From Actinoallomurus sp963850195 (GTDB lineage Bacteria > Actinomycetota > Actinomycetes > Streptosporangiales > Streptosporangiaceae), in contig CAWKKD010000008.1 of assembly GCA_963850195.1 (NCBI GenBank), forward strand, positions 62,001 through 126,000: 64,000 nt of DNA, given 5' to 3'. Within the stretch, counting starts at the first letter, position 1. Each line of letters opens with the position of its first letter. The notes below the pieces were generated by a model. It worked only from the letters and a program-made list of their open reading frames with translations. It was not told the origin of the DNA and ran no database searches. This document shows positions 51,744 through 59,840 of the stretch, piece after piece. The translations under genes and the position numbers were made by a program.

Positions 51744-51949
51744 GTCGGCCAGGATCTCCGGACGGCGAGCTCGGCCGATACCCATCAGGCAGCCTGTGGA
51801 TAACCCCCGAAGTGGCATGGGGAGCCGGGTGGGAGGCCCGGGGAGACGGGGAGACCAGGAGCGACAAGGAATCGGCGGGACGAGGTCCGGGAGGCGGGAG
51901 ACCGGGGACGAAGGTCTGTGACGGTGGCGCGTCCACGCGGAGACACCGG

Positions 51950-51955
51950 TAGCGT
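51950..51955 (+). promoter_or_regulatory. Possible -10 element of a leaderless helicase mRNA
   Basis: TAGCGT lies 8 nt before the GTG start at 51964 and no Shine-Dalgarno is present. Confidence 0.35.
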
Positions 51956-51963
51956 TTCTCGAC

Positions 51964-53985
51964 GTGCCCGATGACCTCCTCGACTCCATCGACAAGCCTG
52001 ACCTTCCCGACGTTTCCACGCTGCTTGCCACTGCCGTCGCCGGAGTGGGCGGCGCCGAACGGCCGGGGCAGGTCAAGATGGCCGAGGCGGTGGCGCATGC
52101 CATCGAGTCGGGTGAGCATCTCGCCGTACAGGCGGGCACCGGCACCGGCAAATCCCTCGCCTACCTGGTCCCCGCCGTACGGCACGCGGTCGCGTCGAGT
52201 GGGTCCGCCAAGGCGGTCGTCGTGTCGACCGCCACCATCGCGTTGCAGCGGCAGCTGATCGACCGTGACCTGCCACGGCTCTCCGAGTCGCTGACGCCCC
52301 TGCTGGGGCGGGAGCCGGTGTTCGCGATCCTCAAGGGGCGGCGCAACTACCTGTGCCTGCACCGGCTGCGCAGTGGCGCGCCCGAGGACCCGGAGGAGCA
52401 GCTGTTCGACGCGCAGGCCGTGTCGGCGGCGGGGCGGCAGGTGCAGCGGGTCCACGAGTGGGCCGAGACGACCGAGACCGGCGACCGGGACGAGCTCGTG
52501 CCCGGGGTGGGTGAGCAGGCCTGGCGGCAGGTCGCGGTCAGCGCGCGGGAGTGCCTGGGCGCGCAGCGCTGCCCGTACGGCACGGAGTGCTTCTCCGAGC
52601 TCGCGCGGGACAAGGCGGGTGAGGCCGACGTCGTCGTGACCAACCACGCGCTGCTGGCCATCGACGCGCTGGAGGAGTTCAACGTCCTGCCCGAGCATGA
52701 CGTGGTCATCGTCGACGAGGCGCACGAGCTGGTCGACCGGGTCACGTCGGTGGCGACCGACGAGCTGTCCGCGTCCGGGGTGGAGATCACCGCGCGGCGG
52801 TGCGGGCGTCTGATCGAGGACGGGCTCGCCGACGCGCTGAAGCAGGCGGGCGAGGCGTTGCAACCCGTGCTCACCGACACCCGCGCGGGGCGCATGGACG
52901 TCCTGCCCGAGGGGCTGGGCATGTCGCTGGTCTCCGTACGCGACGCCGCGTACACCTGCGCGACGGCGCTGCGGGGCGCGCTGAAGCAGACGGAGGACGA
53001 CGTGGAGCGCCTCGGGCAGGCCCGCGCCGCGCTCACGTCGCTGGAGGAGCTGCACGACACGACCGTGCGCTTCCTGGAGGCGTTCAAGACCGACCTGGCC
53101 GAGCGGCATGACGTCGTCTGGCTCGACCGGCCGTTCGCCGAGGACTCGCGTCGGCCGACCGCGCTGCGGGTGGCGCCGCTCGGCGTGGGCGGGCTGCTCC
53201 GCGAGCGGCTGTTCGACCGCCACACGACGGTCCTGACGTCGGCGACGCTGTCGCTGGGCGGATCGTTCGAGCCGCTCGCCCGCCAGTGGGGCCTGCCGCC
53301 CCTGGGCCAGGAGAAGGAGACCTGGTCCGGTCTCGACGTCGGTTCGCCGTTCGACCACGCGCGCAGCGGCATCCTCTACATCGCGCGGAAGCTGCCCACG
53401 CCCGGCCGCGACGGGCTGCCCGAGGAGTACCTCACCGAGCTGAGCGACCTGATCGGCGCGGCCGGCGGGCGTACGCTCGGCCTGTTCTCCTCGATGCGCG
53501 CGGCCAAGCAGGCCGCCGAGGAGCTGCGCGGACGCCTCGCGCAGCCGCTGCTCTGCCAGGGCGACGACACCACGTCCCAGCTCGTACGCAGGTTCGCCGA
53601 CGAGCCGGCGACCTGCCTGTTCGGCACGCTGTCGCTGTGGCAGGGCGTGGACGTCCCGGGCCCGTCGCTGCAGCTCGTCGTGATCGACCGCATCCCGTTC
53701 CCCCGCCCGGACGACCCGCTGTCGTCGGCGCGGCAGCAGGCCATCTCGGCCCACGGCGGCAACGGCTTCATGGCGGTCGCCGCGACCAACGCCGCGCTGC
53801 TGCTCGCCCAGGGCGCGGGCCGGCTCCTGCGCAGCATGGACGACCGTGGGGTCGTCGCGATCCTCGACCCGCGGCTGGCGACCGCGAGGTACGGGGGGTT
53901 CCTGCGCGGGTCGCTGCCGCCGTTCTGGACGACGTACGACCCGGAGGTCGTCAAGGGCGCGCTACGCCGCCTCGACGCGTCATGA
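51964..53985 (+). CDS. ATP-dependent DNA helicase, DinG/XPD family
   Basis: The 673-residue helicase has Walker A AVQAGTGTGKSLAYLVPAV (near residue 55), a four-cysteine iron-sulphur cluster region (LCLHRL; then CLGAQRCPYGTECF), the DEAH box VVIVDEAHEL near residue 250, and motifs IV-VI in the second half (RTLGLFSSMRAAKQAAE, GTLSLWQGVDVPGPSLQLV, QGAGRLLRS). DinG/YoaA-type enzymes unwind DNA forks and R-loops during repair. Subtype naming (DinG or YoaA) is uncertain. The GTG at 51964 starts the conserved part. It overlaps the convergent fadD end by 6 bp. Confidence 0.93.
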   Translation: MPDDLLDSIDKPDLPDVSTLLATAVAGVGGAERPGQVKMAEAVAHAIESGEHLAVQAGTGTGKSLAYLVPAVRHAVASSGSAKAVVVSTATIALQRQLIDRDLPRLSESLTPLLGREPVFAILKGRRNYLCLHRLRSGAPEDPEEQLFDAQAVSAAGRQVQRVHEWAETTETGDRDELVPGVGEQAWRQVAVSARECLGAQRCPYGTECFSELARDKAGEADVVVTNHALLAIDALEEFNVLPEHDVVIVDEAHELVDRVTSVATDELSASGVEITARRCGRLIEDGLADALKQAGEALQPVLTDTRAGRMDVLPEGLGMSLVSVRDAAYTCATALRGALKQTEDDVERLGQARAALTSLEELHDTTVRFLEAFKTDLAERHDVVWLDRPFAEDSRRPTALRVAPLGVGGLLRERLFDRHTTVLTSATLSLGGSFEPLARQWGLPPLGQEKETWSGLDVGSPFDHARSGILYIARKLPTPGRDGLPEEYLTELSDLIGAAGGRTLGLFSSMRAAKQAAEELRGRLAQPLLCQGDDTTSQLVRRFADEPATCLFGTLSLWQGVDVPGPSLQLVVIDRIPFPRPDDPLSSARQQAISAHGGNGFMAVAATNAALLLAQGAGRLLRSMDDRGVVAILDPRLATARYGGFLRGSLPPFWTTYDPEVVKGALRRLDAS

Positions 53986-55680
53986 CACGACGTGTTCTTC
54001 GCGCAGGACGCGGCGCAGGACCTTCCCGAGCATGTTGCGCGGCAGCTCCGGCCGCATCTCGATGAACGTCGGGACCTTGTAGTCGGCGAGGTGCTGGACG
54101 CAGTGCGCGGTCAGCTCCGCCGGACTCGGCCGCTGTGCCTCCTGCGGAATGATGTACGCCGCGACGACCTCGCCGTGCGCGGAGTCGGGGATGCCGACGA
54201 CGGCCGCCTCCGACACCGCGGGGTGGGAGTTGAGGACCGACTCGATCTCGGAGGGGTACACGTTGAACCCGTCCACGATCACGACGTCGCGCTTGCGGTC
54301 GATGAGCGTGAAGAACCCGTCCGGGCTCATCACGCCGATGTCGCCCGTACGGAACCAGCCGTCGCGTGACAGCGTCTCCGCGGTCTCGACGGGCTGGTTC
54401 CAGTAGCCGAGGAACACCTGCGGCCCGCGCACGATCAGCTCGCCGGGGTAGCCGATCGGCAGGACCCTGCGCGGGTCGTTCTCGTCGACGATCCGCGCCT
54501 CCGTGCCGGGGATCGGGATGCCGACGGAGACGTGCCGGGCGTTCCCGTCGAGCGGGTTGGCCATGATGACCGGCGAGGCCTCGGTCATGCCGTAGCCCTG
54601 TACGAGGTGCCCGCCGGTGCCGATCTTGAAGGCGTCTACCGTGGTACGGGCGAGCTTCATCGCGCCGGACACGCATGTGCGGATGTCGCCGACGCCGGCC
54701 TTCTTGGACTCCGGCGCGGCGGCGAGCTGCTGGTAGATCGGTGGCACGCCGGGGAACAGCGTCGGCTTGTGCTTGCGTACGGCGTCCAGCACGAGGTCGA
54801 GGTCGTACTTGGGCACGAGGACGATGGTGCCGCCCATGAGGGTCGTGCAGGTCAGGCAGAACGTCAGCCCGAACACGTGGAACAGCGGCACCACCGCGAG
54901 CGTCACGTCGTGCCCCGGCCGGATCGCCGGGTCCCAGGCCACCGTCTGGTACGCGTTGGCGACCAGGTTGCGGTGGGTGAGCATCGCGCCCTTCGGCCGT
55001 CCGGTCGTGCCGCCGGTGTACTGCAGGACGGCCAGGTCGTGGTAGGGGTCGAGGCGTGCCTGCTCGGGCCGGTCGGGCCCCTCTTTCAGCAGGTCGTCGA
55101 ACCACAGCACGCGTGCGTCCTCGGGAACCTCGGTGCTGAGCTCGGCGCCCAGTTCGCGCGCCTTGGCGAGCGGCAGCTTCAGCAGCTCACGCTTGACGAA
55201 CGGCAGGTAGTCCTTGAGGGAGGTGACGATGACGTGCTCGACGGACGTGCCGAGCATGGCCTCCTGCAGCGTCTCGTGCGCCTTGTCGAACACCACCACG
55301 ACGCGGGCCCCGGAGTCGGTTAGCTGGTGCCGTAGCTCCGAGGCCGTGTAGAGCGGATTGGTCGGCACCACGACCGCGCCCAGCCGCAGGATCGCGTAGA
55401 ACGCGATGACCTCCTGAGGGCAGTTGGGCAGGATGACCGCGACGCGTTCGCCCTTGCGGACACCGAGGGCGCTCAGCGCCCCGGCGAACCGGTTCACCGC
55501 GTTGAGCAGCCGCCCGTACGTCCACGAACGCCCGAAGAACACCAGGGCCTTACGGTGCGGAAACTTCTCCGCCGACGCGTCGAGCAGGCGCGTCAGCGGT
55601 ACGTCCGGCACCGGGACGTCAGAAGGAACACCGTCGGCGTAGAACCGAAGCCACGGTCGATCGTCGTAGGGAGTGTTCAT
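53980..55680 (-). CDS. Long-chain-fatty-acid-CoA ligase (FadD-type)
   Basis: The 566-residue AMP-binding enzyme activates fatty acids. Motifs: LQYTGGTTGRPKGAMLTH (near residue 220), QGYGMTEASPVI, DGWFRTGDIGVMSPDGFFTLID, DRKRDVVIVDGFNVYPSEIE, and the final lysine region LPRNMLGKVLRRVLRE. TGGTTG replaces the more usual TSGTTG; both occur in FadD proteins. It sits apart from the earlier acyl-CoA ligase and is of FadD length. The palindrome 53-66 bp upstream may bind a TetR-type fatty-acid regulator. The function of the neighbouring AurF/SDR genes may need the acyl-CoA it makes. Confidence 0.93.
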   Translation of the reverse strand: MNTPYDDRPWLRFYADGVPSDVPVPDVPLTRLLDASAEKFPHRKALVFFGRSWTYGRLLNAVNRFAGALSALGVRKGERVAVILPNCPQEVIAFYAILRLGAVVVPTNPLYTASELRHQLTDSGARVVVVFDKAHETLQEAMLGTSVEHVIVTSLKDYLPFVKRELLKLPLAKARELGAELSTEVPEDARVLWFDDLLKEGPDRPEQARLDPYHDLAVLQYTGGTTGRPKGAMLTHRNLVANAYQTVAWDPAIRPGHDVTLAVVPLFHVFGLTFCLTCTTLMGGTIVLVPKYDLDLVLDAVRKHKPTLFPGVPPIYQQLAAAPESKKAGVGDIRTCVSGAMKLARTTVDAFKIGTGGHLVQGYGMTEASPVIMANPLDGNARHVSVGIPIPGTEARIVDENDPRRVLPIGYPGELIVRGPQVFLGYWNQPVETAETLSRDGWFRTGDIGVMSPDGFFTLIDRKRDVVIVDGFNVYPSEIESVLNSHPAVSEAAVVGIPDSAHGEVVAAYIIPQEAQRPSPAELTAHCVQHLADYKVPTFIEMRPELPRNMLGKVLRRVLREEHVVS

Positions 55681-55732
55681 TCGTCGACCAACACCGCCGG
55701 AGACAGACGAAGCATTCCCGTTACCTTGGCAC

Positions 55733-55746
55733 TAAGTGACCGCTTA
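55733..55746. promoter_or_regulatory. Candidate operator upstream of fadD
   Basis: taagtg-ac-cgctta is a 14-bp palindrome with one mismatch, 53 bp before the fadD start. The rest of the 262-bp gap to the aminotransferase stop holds no gene that I can support. Confidence 0.35.
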
Positions 55747-55942
55747 TGCACAGTCATTCGGCCTGCCCATCGGGTATGACGCGGGCGTACGGCCCGGCGC
55801 GCGGGTGGGCCCGGGGCAAGGCACCCCCGGGCGTGTCGCGCCGCCGCACAACGCGGCCGCGCGGGCAAGAGCGTACGGCCGCCCGGGGCCCCATGCGCAA
55901 GGTGTAGCTCCAAGCAAGCGGTGTGTGATAACGGCGGCGAAT

Positions 55943-57154
55943 CTAGGCGCGGCGGGTGGCGAGGAACTCCGCCATGCGGCCGATCGCCTCTTCGATGTCG
56001 TTGGCGTGCTGCAGCGTGACAATGCGCAGGTGGTCGGGGTCGGGCCAGTTGAACCCGCTGCCCTGGACGACCAGGATCTGCTGGCTCTCCAGGAGGTCCA
56101 GCACGAATTGCTGGTCGTCCTCGATCGGGTAGACCTCCGGGTCGAGCCGGGGGAAAACGTACAACGCACCGGCCGGCTTGACGCAGCTCACGCCGGGGAT
56201 CTCGTTGAGCAGCCCGCAGGCGCGGTCGCGCTGGTCACGCAGGCGCCCACCGGGCAGTACGAGGTCGTTGATGCTCTGGTAGCCGCCGAGCGCGGCCTGG
56301 ATGGCGTGCTGGCCCGGCACGTTGGGGCACAGCCGCATGTTGGCGAGCATGTCGAGGCCCTCGATGTAGGACTCGGCGTGCTCCTTCGGACCGGAGACCA
56401 CCATCCAGCCGGAGCGGAACCCGCAGACCCGGTAGGACTTGGACAGCCCGGAGAAGGTCAGGGAGAGCACGTCGGGCGCGAGCGGGCCGACCGAGACGTG
56501 CTCGGCGTCGTCGTACAGGATCCGGTCGTAGATCTCGTCGGCGAGGATCAGCAGCCCTTCGCGGCGCGCCAGCTCGGCGACGCCGTTGAGCAGCTCGCGG
56601 GAGTAGACCGCGCCGGTCGGGTTGTTCGGGTTGATGATCACAATGGCCTTGGTGGCCGGGGTGATCTTCGACTCGATGTCGGCCAGGTCGGGCATCCAGT
56701 CGTCGGCCTCGTCGCAGAGGTAGTGCACGGGCGTGCCGCCGCCGAGCGAGACCGCGGCGGTCCACAGCGGATAGTCCGGCGCCGGGATCAGCACCTCGTC
56801 GCCGTTGTTCAGCAGCGCCTGCATCGCCATCACGATCAGCTCGGACACGCCGTTGCCGAGGTAGACGTCCTCGACGTCGACGCCGGCGAAGCCGTGCTGC
56901 TCGTAGTGCTGCACGACGGCACGGCGCGCGGGCAGGATGCCCTTGGAGTCGCTGTAGCCGTGGGCGGCGGGCAGGTTGCGGATGACGTCCTGGAGGATCT
57001 CGTCCGGCGCCTCGAAGCCGAACGGGGCCGGGTTGCCGATGTGGAGTTTGAGGATCTGGTTGCCCTCGGCCTCCATCTGCATGGCGCGCTTGAGCACCGG
57101 GCCGCGGATGTCGTAGAGGACGTTGGCGAGCTTGTCCGACTGGCTGACCTGCAT
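55943..57154 (-). CDS. Pyridoxal-phosphate aminotransferase (alanine/aspartate type, class I)
   Basis: The 403-residue enzyme resembles the AlaA/YfbQ-type alanine aminotransferases. LHIGNPAPFGFEAPDEIL, the substrate region GVSELIVMAMQAL, NPNNPTGAVYS (Asn contacts PLP), ADEIYDRILYDD (Asp and Tyr contacts) and the Schiff-base lysine in TFSGLSKSYRVCGFRSGW are all present. RIVTLQH at the end contributes the substrate-binding arginine. It should link pyruvate/alanine with glutamate, although substrate is not proven. The ATG at 57154 is preferred over a start 30 bp upstream. It is divergent from a TetR gene. Confidence 0.93.
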   Translation of the reverse strand: MQVSQSDKLANVLYDIRGPVLKRAMQMEAEGNQILKLHIGNPAPFGFEAPDEILQDVIRNLPAAHGYSDSKGILPARRAVVQHYEQHGFAGVDVEDVYLGNGVSELIVMAMQALLNNGDEVLIPAPDYPLWTAAVSLGGGTPVHYLCDEADDWMPDLADIESKITPATKAIVIINPNNPTGAVYSRELLNGVAELARREGLLILADEIYDRILYDDAEHVSVGPLAPDVLSLTFSGLSKSYRVCGFRSGWMVVSGPKEHAESYIEGLDMLANMRLCPNVPGQHAIQAALGGYQSINDLVLPGGRLRDQRDRACGLLNEIPGVSCVKPAGALYVFPRLDPEVYPIEDDQQFVLDLLESQQILVVQGSGFNWPDPDHLRIVTLQHANDIEEAIGRMAEFLATRRA

Positions 57155-57220
57155 GTCCACCACCCTAACCGGCCCAGGTCCCACCCGTCGCGAGGATTAC
57201 CCTGGTCCCGCCGATCACAC

Positions 57221-57235
57221 TGGACGACGCGTCCA
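57221..57235. promoter_or_regulatory. Candidate operator palindrome 1, aminotransferase/tetR gap
   Basis: tggacg-acg-cgtcca is a perfect 6+3+6 palindrome, 66 bp upstream of the tetR gene. Confidence 0.5.
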
Positions 57236-57252
57236 ATTGTGACCGGCGCAAC

Positions 57253-57278
57253 ATACAAGCAGGCTTGATTGCATGTAT
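57253..57278. promoter_or_regulatory. Candidate operator palindrome 2, tetR promoter
   Basis: atacaagca (57253-57261) and tgcatgtat (57270-57278) are inverted with one mismatch. Inside, caagcaggcttg (57256-57267) is itself a perfect palindrome. Confidence 0.5.
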
Positions 57279-57300
57279 CTCCGCTCCTACCGTTTGGGGT

Positions 57301-57945
57301 GTGTCAGTAAGCAGTCGCCGACGTCACGGCCACCGGCGGCGCGACGCACCTCGTACCCAGGAGGAGCGGCGCGCCGAGACCCAGGGCCGCCTGCTCGAGG
57401 CCACGATGGAGTGCCTCGCCGAGCTGGGCTGGTCCGGTACCTCCACGACCGAGGTCGCCCGCCGCGCGGGCGTCTCACGTGGAGCGCAGCAGCACCACTA
57501 CCCCACGAAGATGCTGCTGGTCGCCGCCTCGCTCGAGCATCTGCTCGAGCGGCAGCGCCTCGCGTTCGAGAGCGCGTTCGCGGACCTGCCGGAGGAGCGT
57601 CGTAACGTCGAGGGCGCGCTGGACCTGCTGTGGGTGACCTTCCGCGAGGCGCCCTCGCTGGCGCTGCTGGAGCTCGCCATGGCGGCGCGCACCGACGAGA
57701 CGCTGCGCACGCTGAGCATCGACATCAACGAGCGGGTCGTCCAGGTCATCCTCACGACGTTCCACCGGTTGTTCCCGGAGTCGCTGAACAAGGACGTCGC
57801 GAGCACGCTCATCCGCAGCCTGTTCGCGATGCTCATCGGCCTGACCCTGCAGAACTCCCTCGACGACGACGTCGACGGACACCAGGCGGCGGTGCTCGAC
57901 CAGATGAAGCGCCTGGCCCGCCTCCTCATCCCCGATCCTGCCTGA
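57301..57945 (+). CDS. TetR/AcrR family transcriptional regulator
   Basis: The 214-residue protein has an arginine-rich start and a TetR DNA-binding domain: AETQGRLLEATMECLAELG, then TTEVARRAGVSRGAQQHHYPTK at about residues 45-67. The QQHHYPTK recognition end is typical of one TetR subgroup. The GTG at 57301 is chosen; a TTG at 57265 lies inside the operator palindrome. It precedes the AurF-type oxygenase gene by 28 bp on the same strand and probably regulates that operon. Palindromes lie directly upstream. Confidence 0.9.
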   Translation: MSVSSRRRHGHRRRDAPRTQEERRAETQGRLLEATMECLAELGWSGTSTTEVARRAGVSRGAQQHHYPTKMLLVAASLEHLLERQRLAFESAFADLPEERRNVEGALDLLWVTFREAPSLALLELAMAARTDETLRTLSIDINERVVQVILTTFHRLFPESLNKDVASTLIRSLFAMLIGLTLQNSLDDDVDGHQAAVLDQMKRLARLLIPDPA

Positions 57946-57973
57946 AATCACGACCCTTGCTTAAGGGAGCGTC

Positions 57974-58969
57974 ATGTCCAACCCCACGAGCACGACCCTG
58001 GACGAGGAAGTCCGCGAGACGGTCAAGGACCGTAAGGCCTACGTCGGAGTCATCGAACGCCTGTCCAAGGCCTCGGTCGACAAGCACTGGGACGCCTACG
58101 CCGACATCCCGTGGGAGGACCCCGACTTCAAGGTCGACCCTTCCGACCCCCGCTGGATCCTGCCGCCCATCGACCGGCTGGGCCGTACCGAGTGGTACCG
58201 GTCACAGCCCGAGCACGTCCAGGCGCAGATCGGCCTGTGGCGCGTCGCCACCACGATGAAGATCGGCCTGCAGTTCGAGAACCTCCTCAAGCGCGGGCTG
58301 CTCGGGTACGCCTACAAGCTGCCCAACGGCTCGCCGGAGTTCCGGTACGTCCTGCACGAGACGACCGAGGAATGCCATCACGCGATGATGTTCCAGGAGT
58401 TCGTCAACCGCACGGAGCTGCCCATCAAGGGCATGCCGAAGACCCTCGACATGATCGCCCAGGTCGCCCCGCACATCCCGCGGATCTCCACGGAGCTGTT
58501 CTTCATCTTCGTGCTCGGCGGCGAGGACCCGATCGACTACTTCCAGCGGCAGACCATCAAGAGCGGCCACGACCTGCACCCGCTGCAGGAGACGATCATG
58601 CGGATCCACATCGCGGAGGAGGCACGGCACATCTCGTTCGCCCGCCACTACCTCAAGCACCGCGTGCCACGGATCAACCCGATCCGCCGGAAGGTGCTCG
58701 GCGTGATCGCACCGCTGATCCTCGGCCTGATGGCGCGCGTCATGCTCAATCCCCCGGGCCCGATGGTGAAGTACTTCGGCATCCCCAAGGACGTGGTCCG
58801 CGAGGCGTACGGCAACGACGAGTGGAGCGCGGAGCTGAAGGCCTGCGTCGCCAAGGTGCGCGACCTGGCCGCCGAGCTGAACATGATCGACGGCTTCAGC
58901 CGCCAGGTCTGGACCGCGGTCGGCCTGTGGGACGAGCCCAAGGTCCGCCGCGCCAAGGTGGCACGCTGA
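57974..58969 (+). CDS. AurF-type diiron oxygenase
   Basis: The 331-residue protein belongs to the p-aminobenzoate N-oxygenase (AurF/CmlI) ferritin-like family. The diiron ligand helices carry FENLLKRGLLGYA (Glu), HETTEECHHAMMFQEF (Glu, His pair) and IHIAEEARHISFARHYL (Glu, His). This is the order expected for a four-helix carboxylate-bridged site. Known members oxidise arylamines to nitro compounds, but most genomic members have no known substrate. It is second in a tetR-aurF-SDR transcript. The ATG at 57974 follows a purine-rich site. Confidence 0.87.
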   Translation: MSNPTSTTLDEEVRETVKDRKAYVGVIERLSKASVDKHWDAYADIPWEDPDFKVDPSDPRWILPPIDRLGRTEWYRSQPEHVQAQIGLWRVATTMKIGLQFENLLKRGLLGYAYKLPNGSPEFRYVLHETTEECHHAMMFQEFVNRTELPIKGMPKTLDMIAQVAPHIPRISTELFFIFVLGGEDPIDYFQRQTIKSGHDLHPLQETIMRIHIAEEARHISFARHYLKHRVPRINPIRRKVLGVIAPLILGLMARVMLNPPGPMVKYFGIPKDVVREAYGNDEWSAELKACVAKVRDLAAELNMIDGFSRQVWTAVGLWDEPKVRRAKVAR

Positions 58970-59004
58970 TGACCACCAACCCCCACGAAGGAGCCGAGAC
59001 ATGA
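58969..59004 (+). other. 11-codon mini-ORF bridging the AurF and SDR genes
   Basis: ATG at 58969 overlaps the aurF stop (TGATG); its own stop at 59002-59004 overlaps the SDR ATG at 59001 (ATGA). The frame reads MTTNPHEGAET. It could relay translating ribosomes between the two genes, or just be chance. Confidence 0.35.
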
Positions 59005-59840
59005 CCGCACGGATCGCCATCGTGACCGGCGGAGCCTCCGGCATCGGCCAGGCCATCGCGACCGCGCTCGTGACGCGCGGCGACACGGTGGTCCTGGCCG
59101 ACCGCGACAAGGAGGGCGCAGAGAAGGTCGCCGAGCACCTGAACGAGCACACGAGCGGTACGGCGAGTGCGGCCTCGCTCGACGTGACCGACGCCGACGC
59201 GGTCGAGGCGTTGTACCACTCCGTGGCGGACCAGAACGGCCGGCTCGATCTGGTCTTCAACAACGCCGGCATCGCGGTCGGCGGCATGACCGACGAACTC
59301 AGCCTCGACCACTGGAACCGGACGATCGACGTCAACCTGCGCGGGGTCGTCCACGGCGTCCACGCGGCGTACCCGATCATGCTGAAGCAGGGCCACGGGC
59401 ACATCCTGAACACCGCGTCGCTGGCCGGGCTGGTGCCCGCGCCGATGATGCTGCCGTACACGACGACCAAGCACGCGGTCGTCGGGATGAGCCTGGCGCT
59501 GCGCGCCGAGGCGGCGGCCCGCGGTGTCCGCGTCAGCGTGATCTGCCCCGGCTTCGTGGACACGCCCCTGCTCGACAACGCGAACCCGGACCTGCCCGAG
59601 ACCGAGACCGGCAAGCGGGCCCGCGACTTCGCGGTACGAGTGCAGCGCAAGCTCTACACCGCGGACGCGCTCGCGAGCGACGTGCTCCGCGGCATGGAGA
59701 AGAACCAGGCGCTGATCGTCGCCCCCGCGTCCGCGCGCGCCGCCTGGCGCGGCGTACGGCTGTCGCCGGACGGCGCGGTCCGTATCGCGGGCCGCGAGGT
59801 GAAGCGGATGTTCGGCCGCGGATCTAGCCGCCCGGCGTGA
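59001..59840 (+). CDS. SDR family oxidoreductase
   Basis: The 279-residue short-chain dehydrogenase shows AIVTGGASGIGQAIATAL (residues 4-21), LVFNNAGIAVGG, LNTASLAGLVP (catalytic Ser) and YTTTKHAVVGMS (Tyr-x3-Lys near residues 156-160). The FNNAG variant and long C-terminal substrate part match actinobacterial SDRs often found with lipid genes. AAGGAG lies 8 nt before the ATG. It is the last gene of the tetR-aurF-SDR run and its stop overlaps the convergent ctaD by 17 bp. The substrate is unknown. Confidence 0.91.
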   Translation: MTARIAIVTGGASGIGQAIATALVTRGDTVVLADRDKEGAEKVAEHLNEHTSGTASAASLDVTDADAVEALYHSVADQNGRLDLVFNNAGIAVGGMTDELSLDHWNRTIDVNLRGVVHGVHAAYPIMLKQGHGHILNTASLAGLVPAPMMLPYTTTKHAVVGMSLALRAEAAARGVRVSVICPGFVDTPLLDNANPDLPETETGKRARDFAVRVQRKLYTADALASDVLRGMEKNQALIVAPASARAAWRGVRLSPDGAVRIAGREVKRMFGRGSSRPA

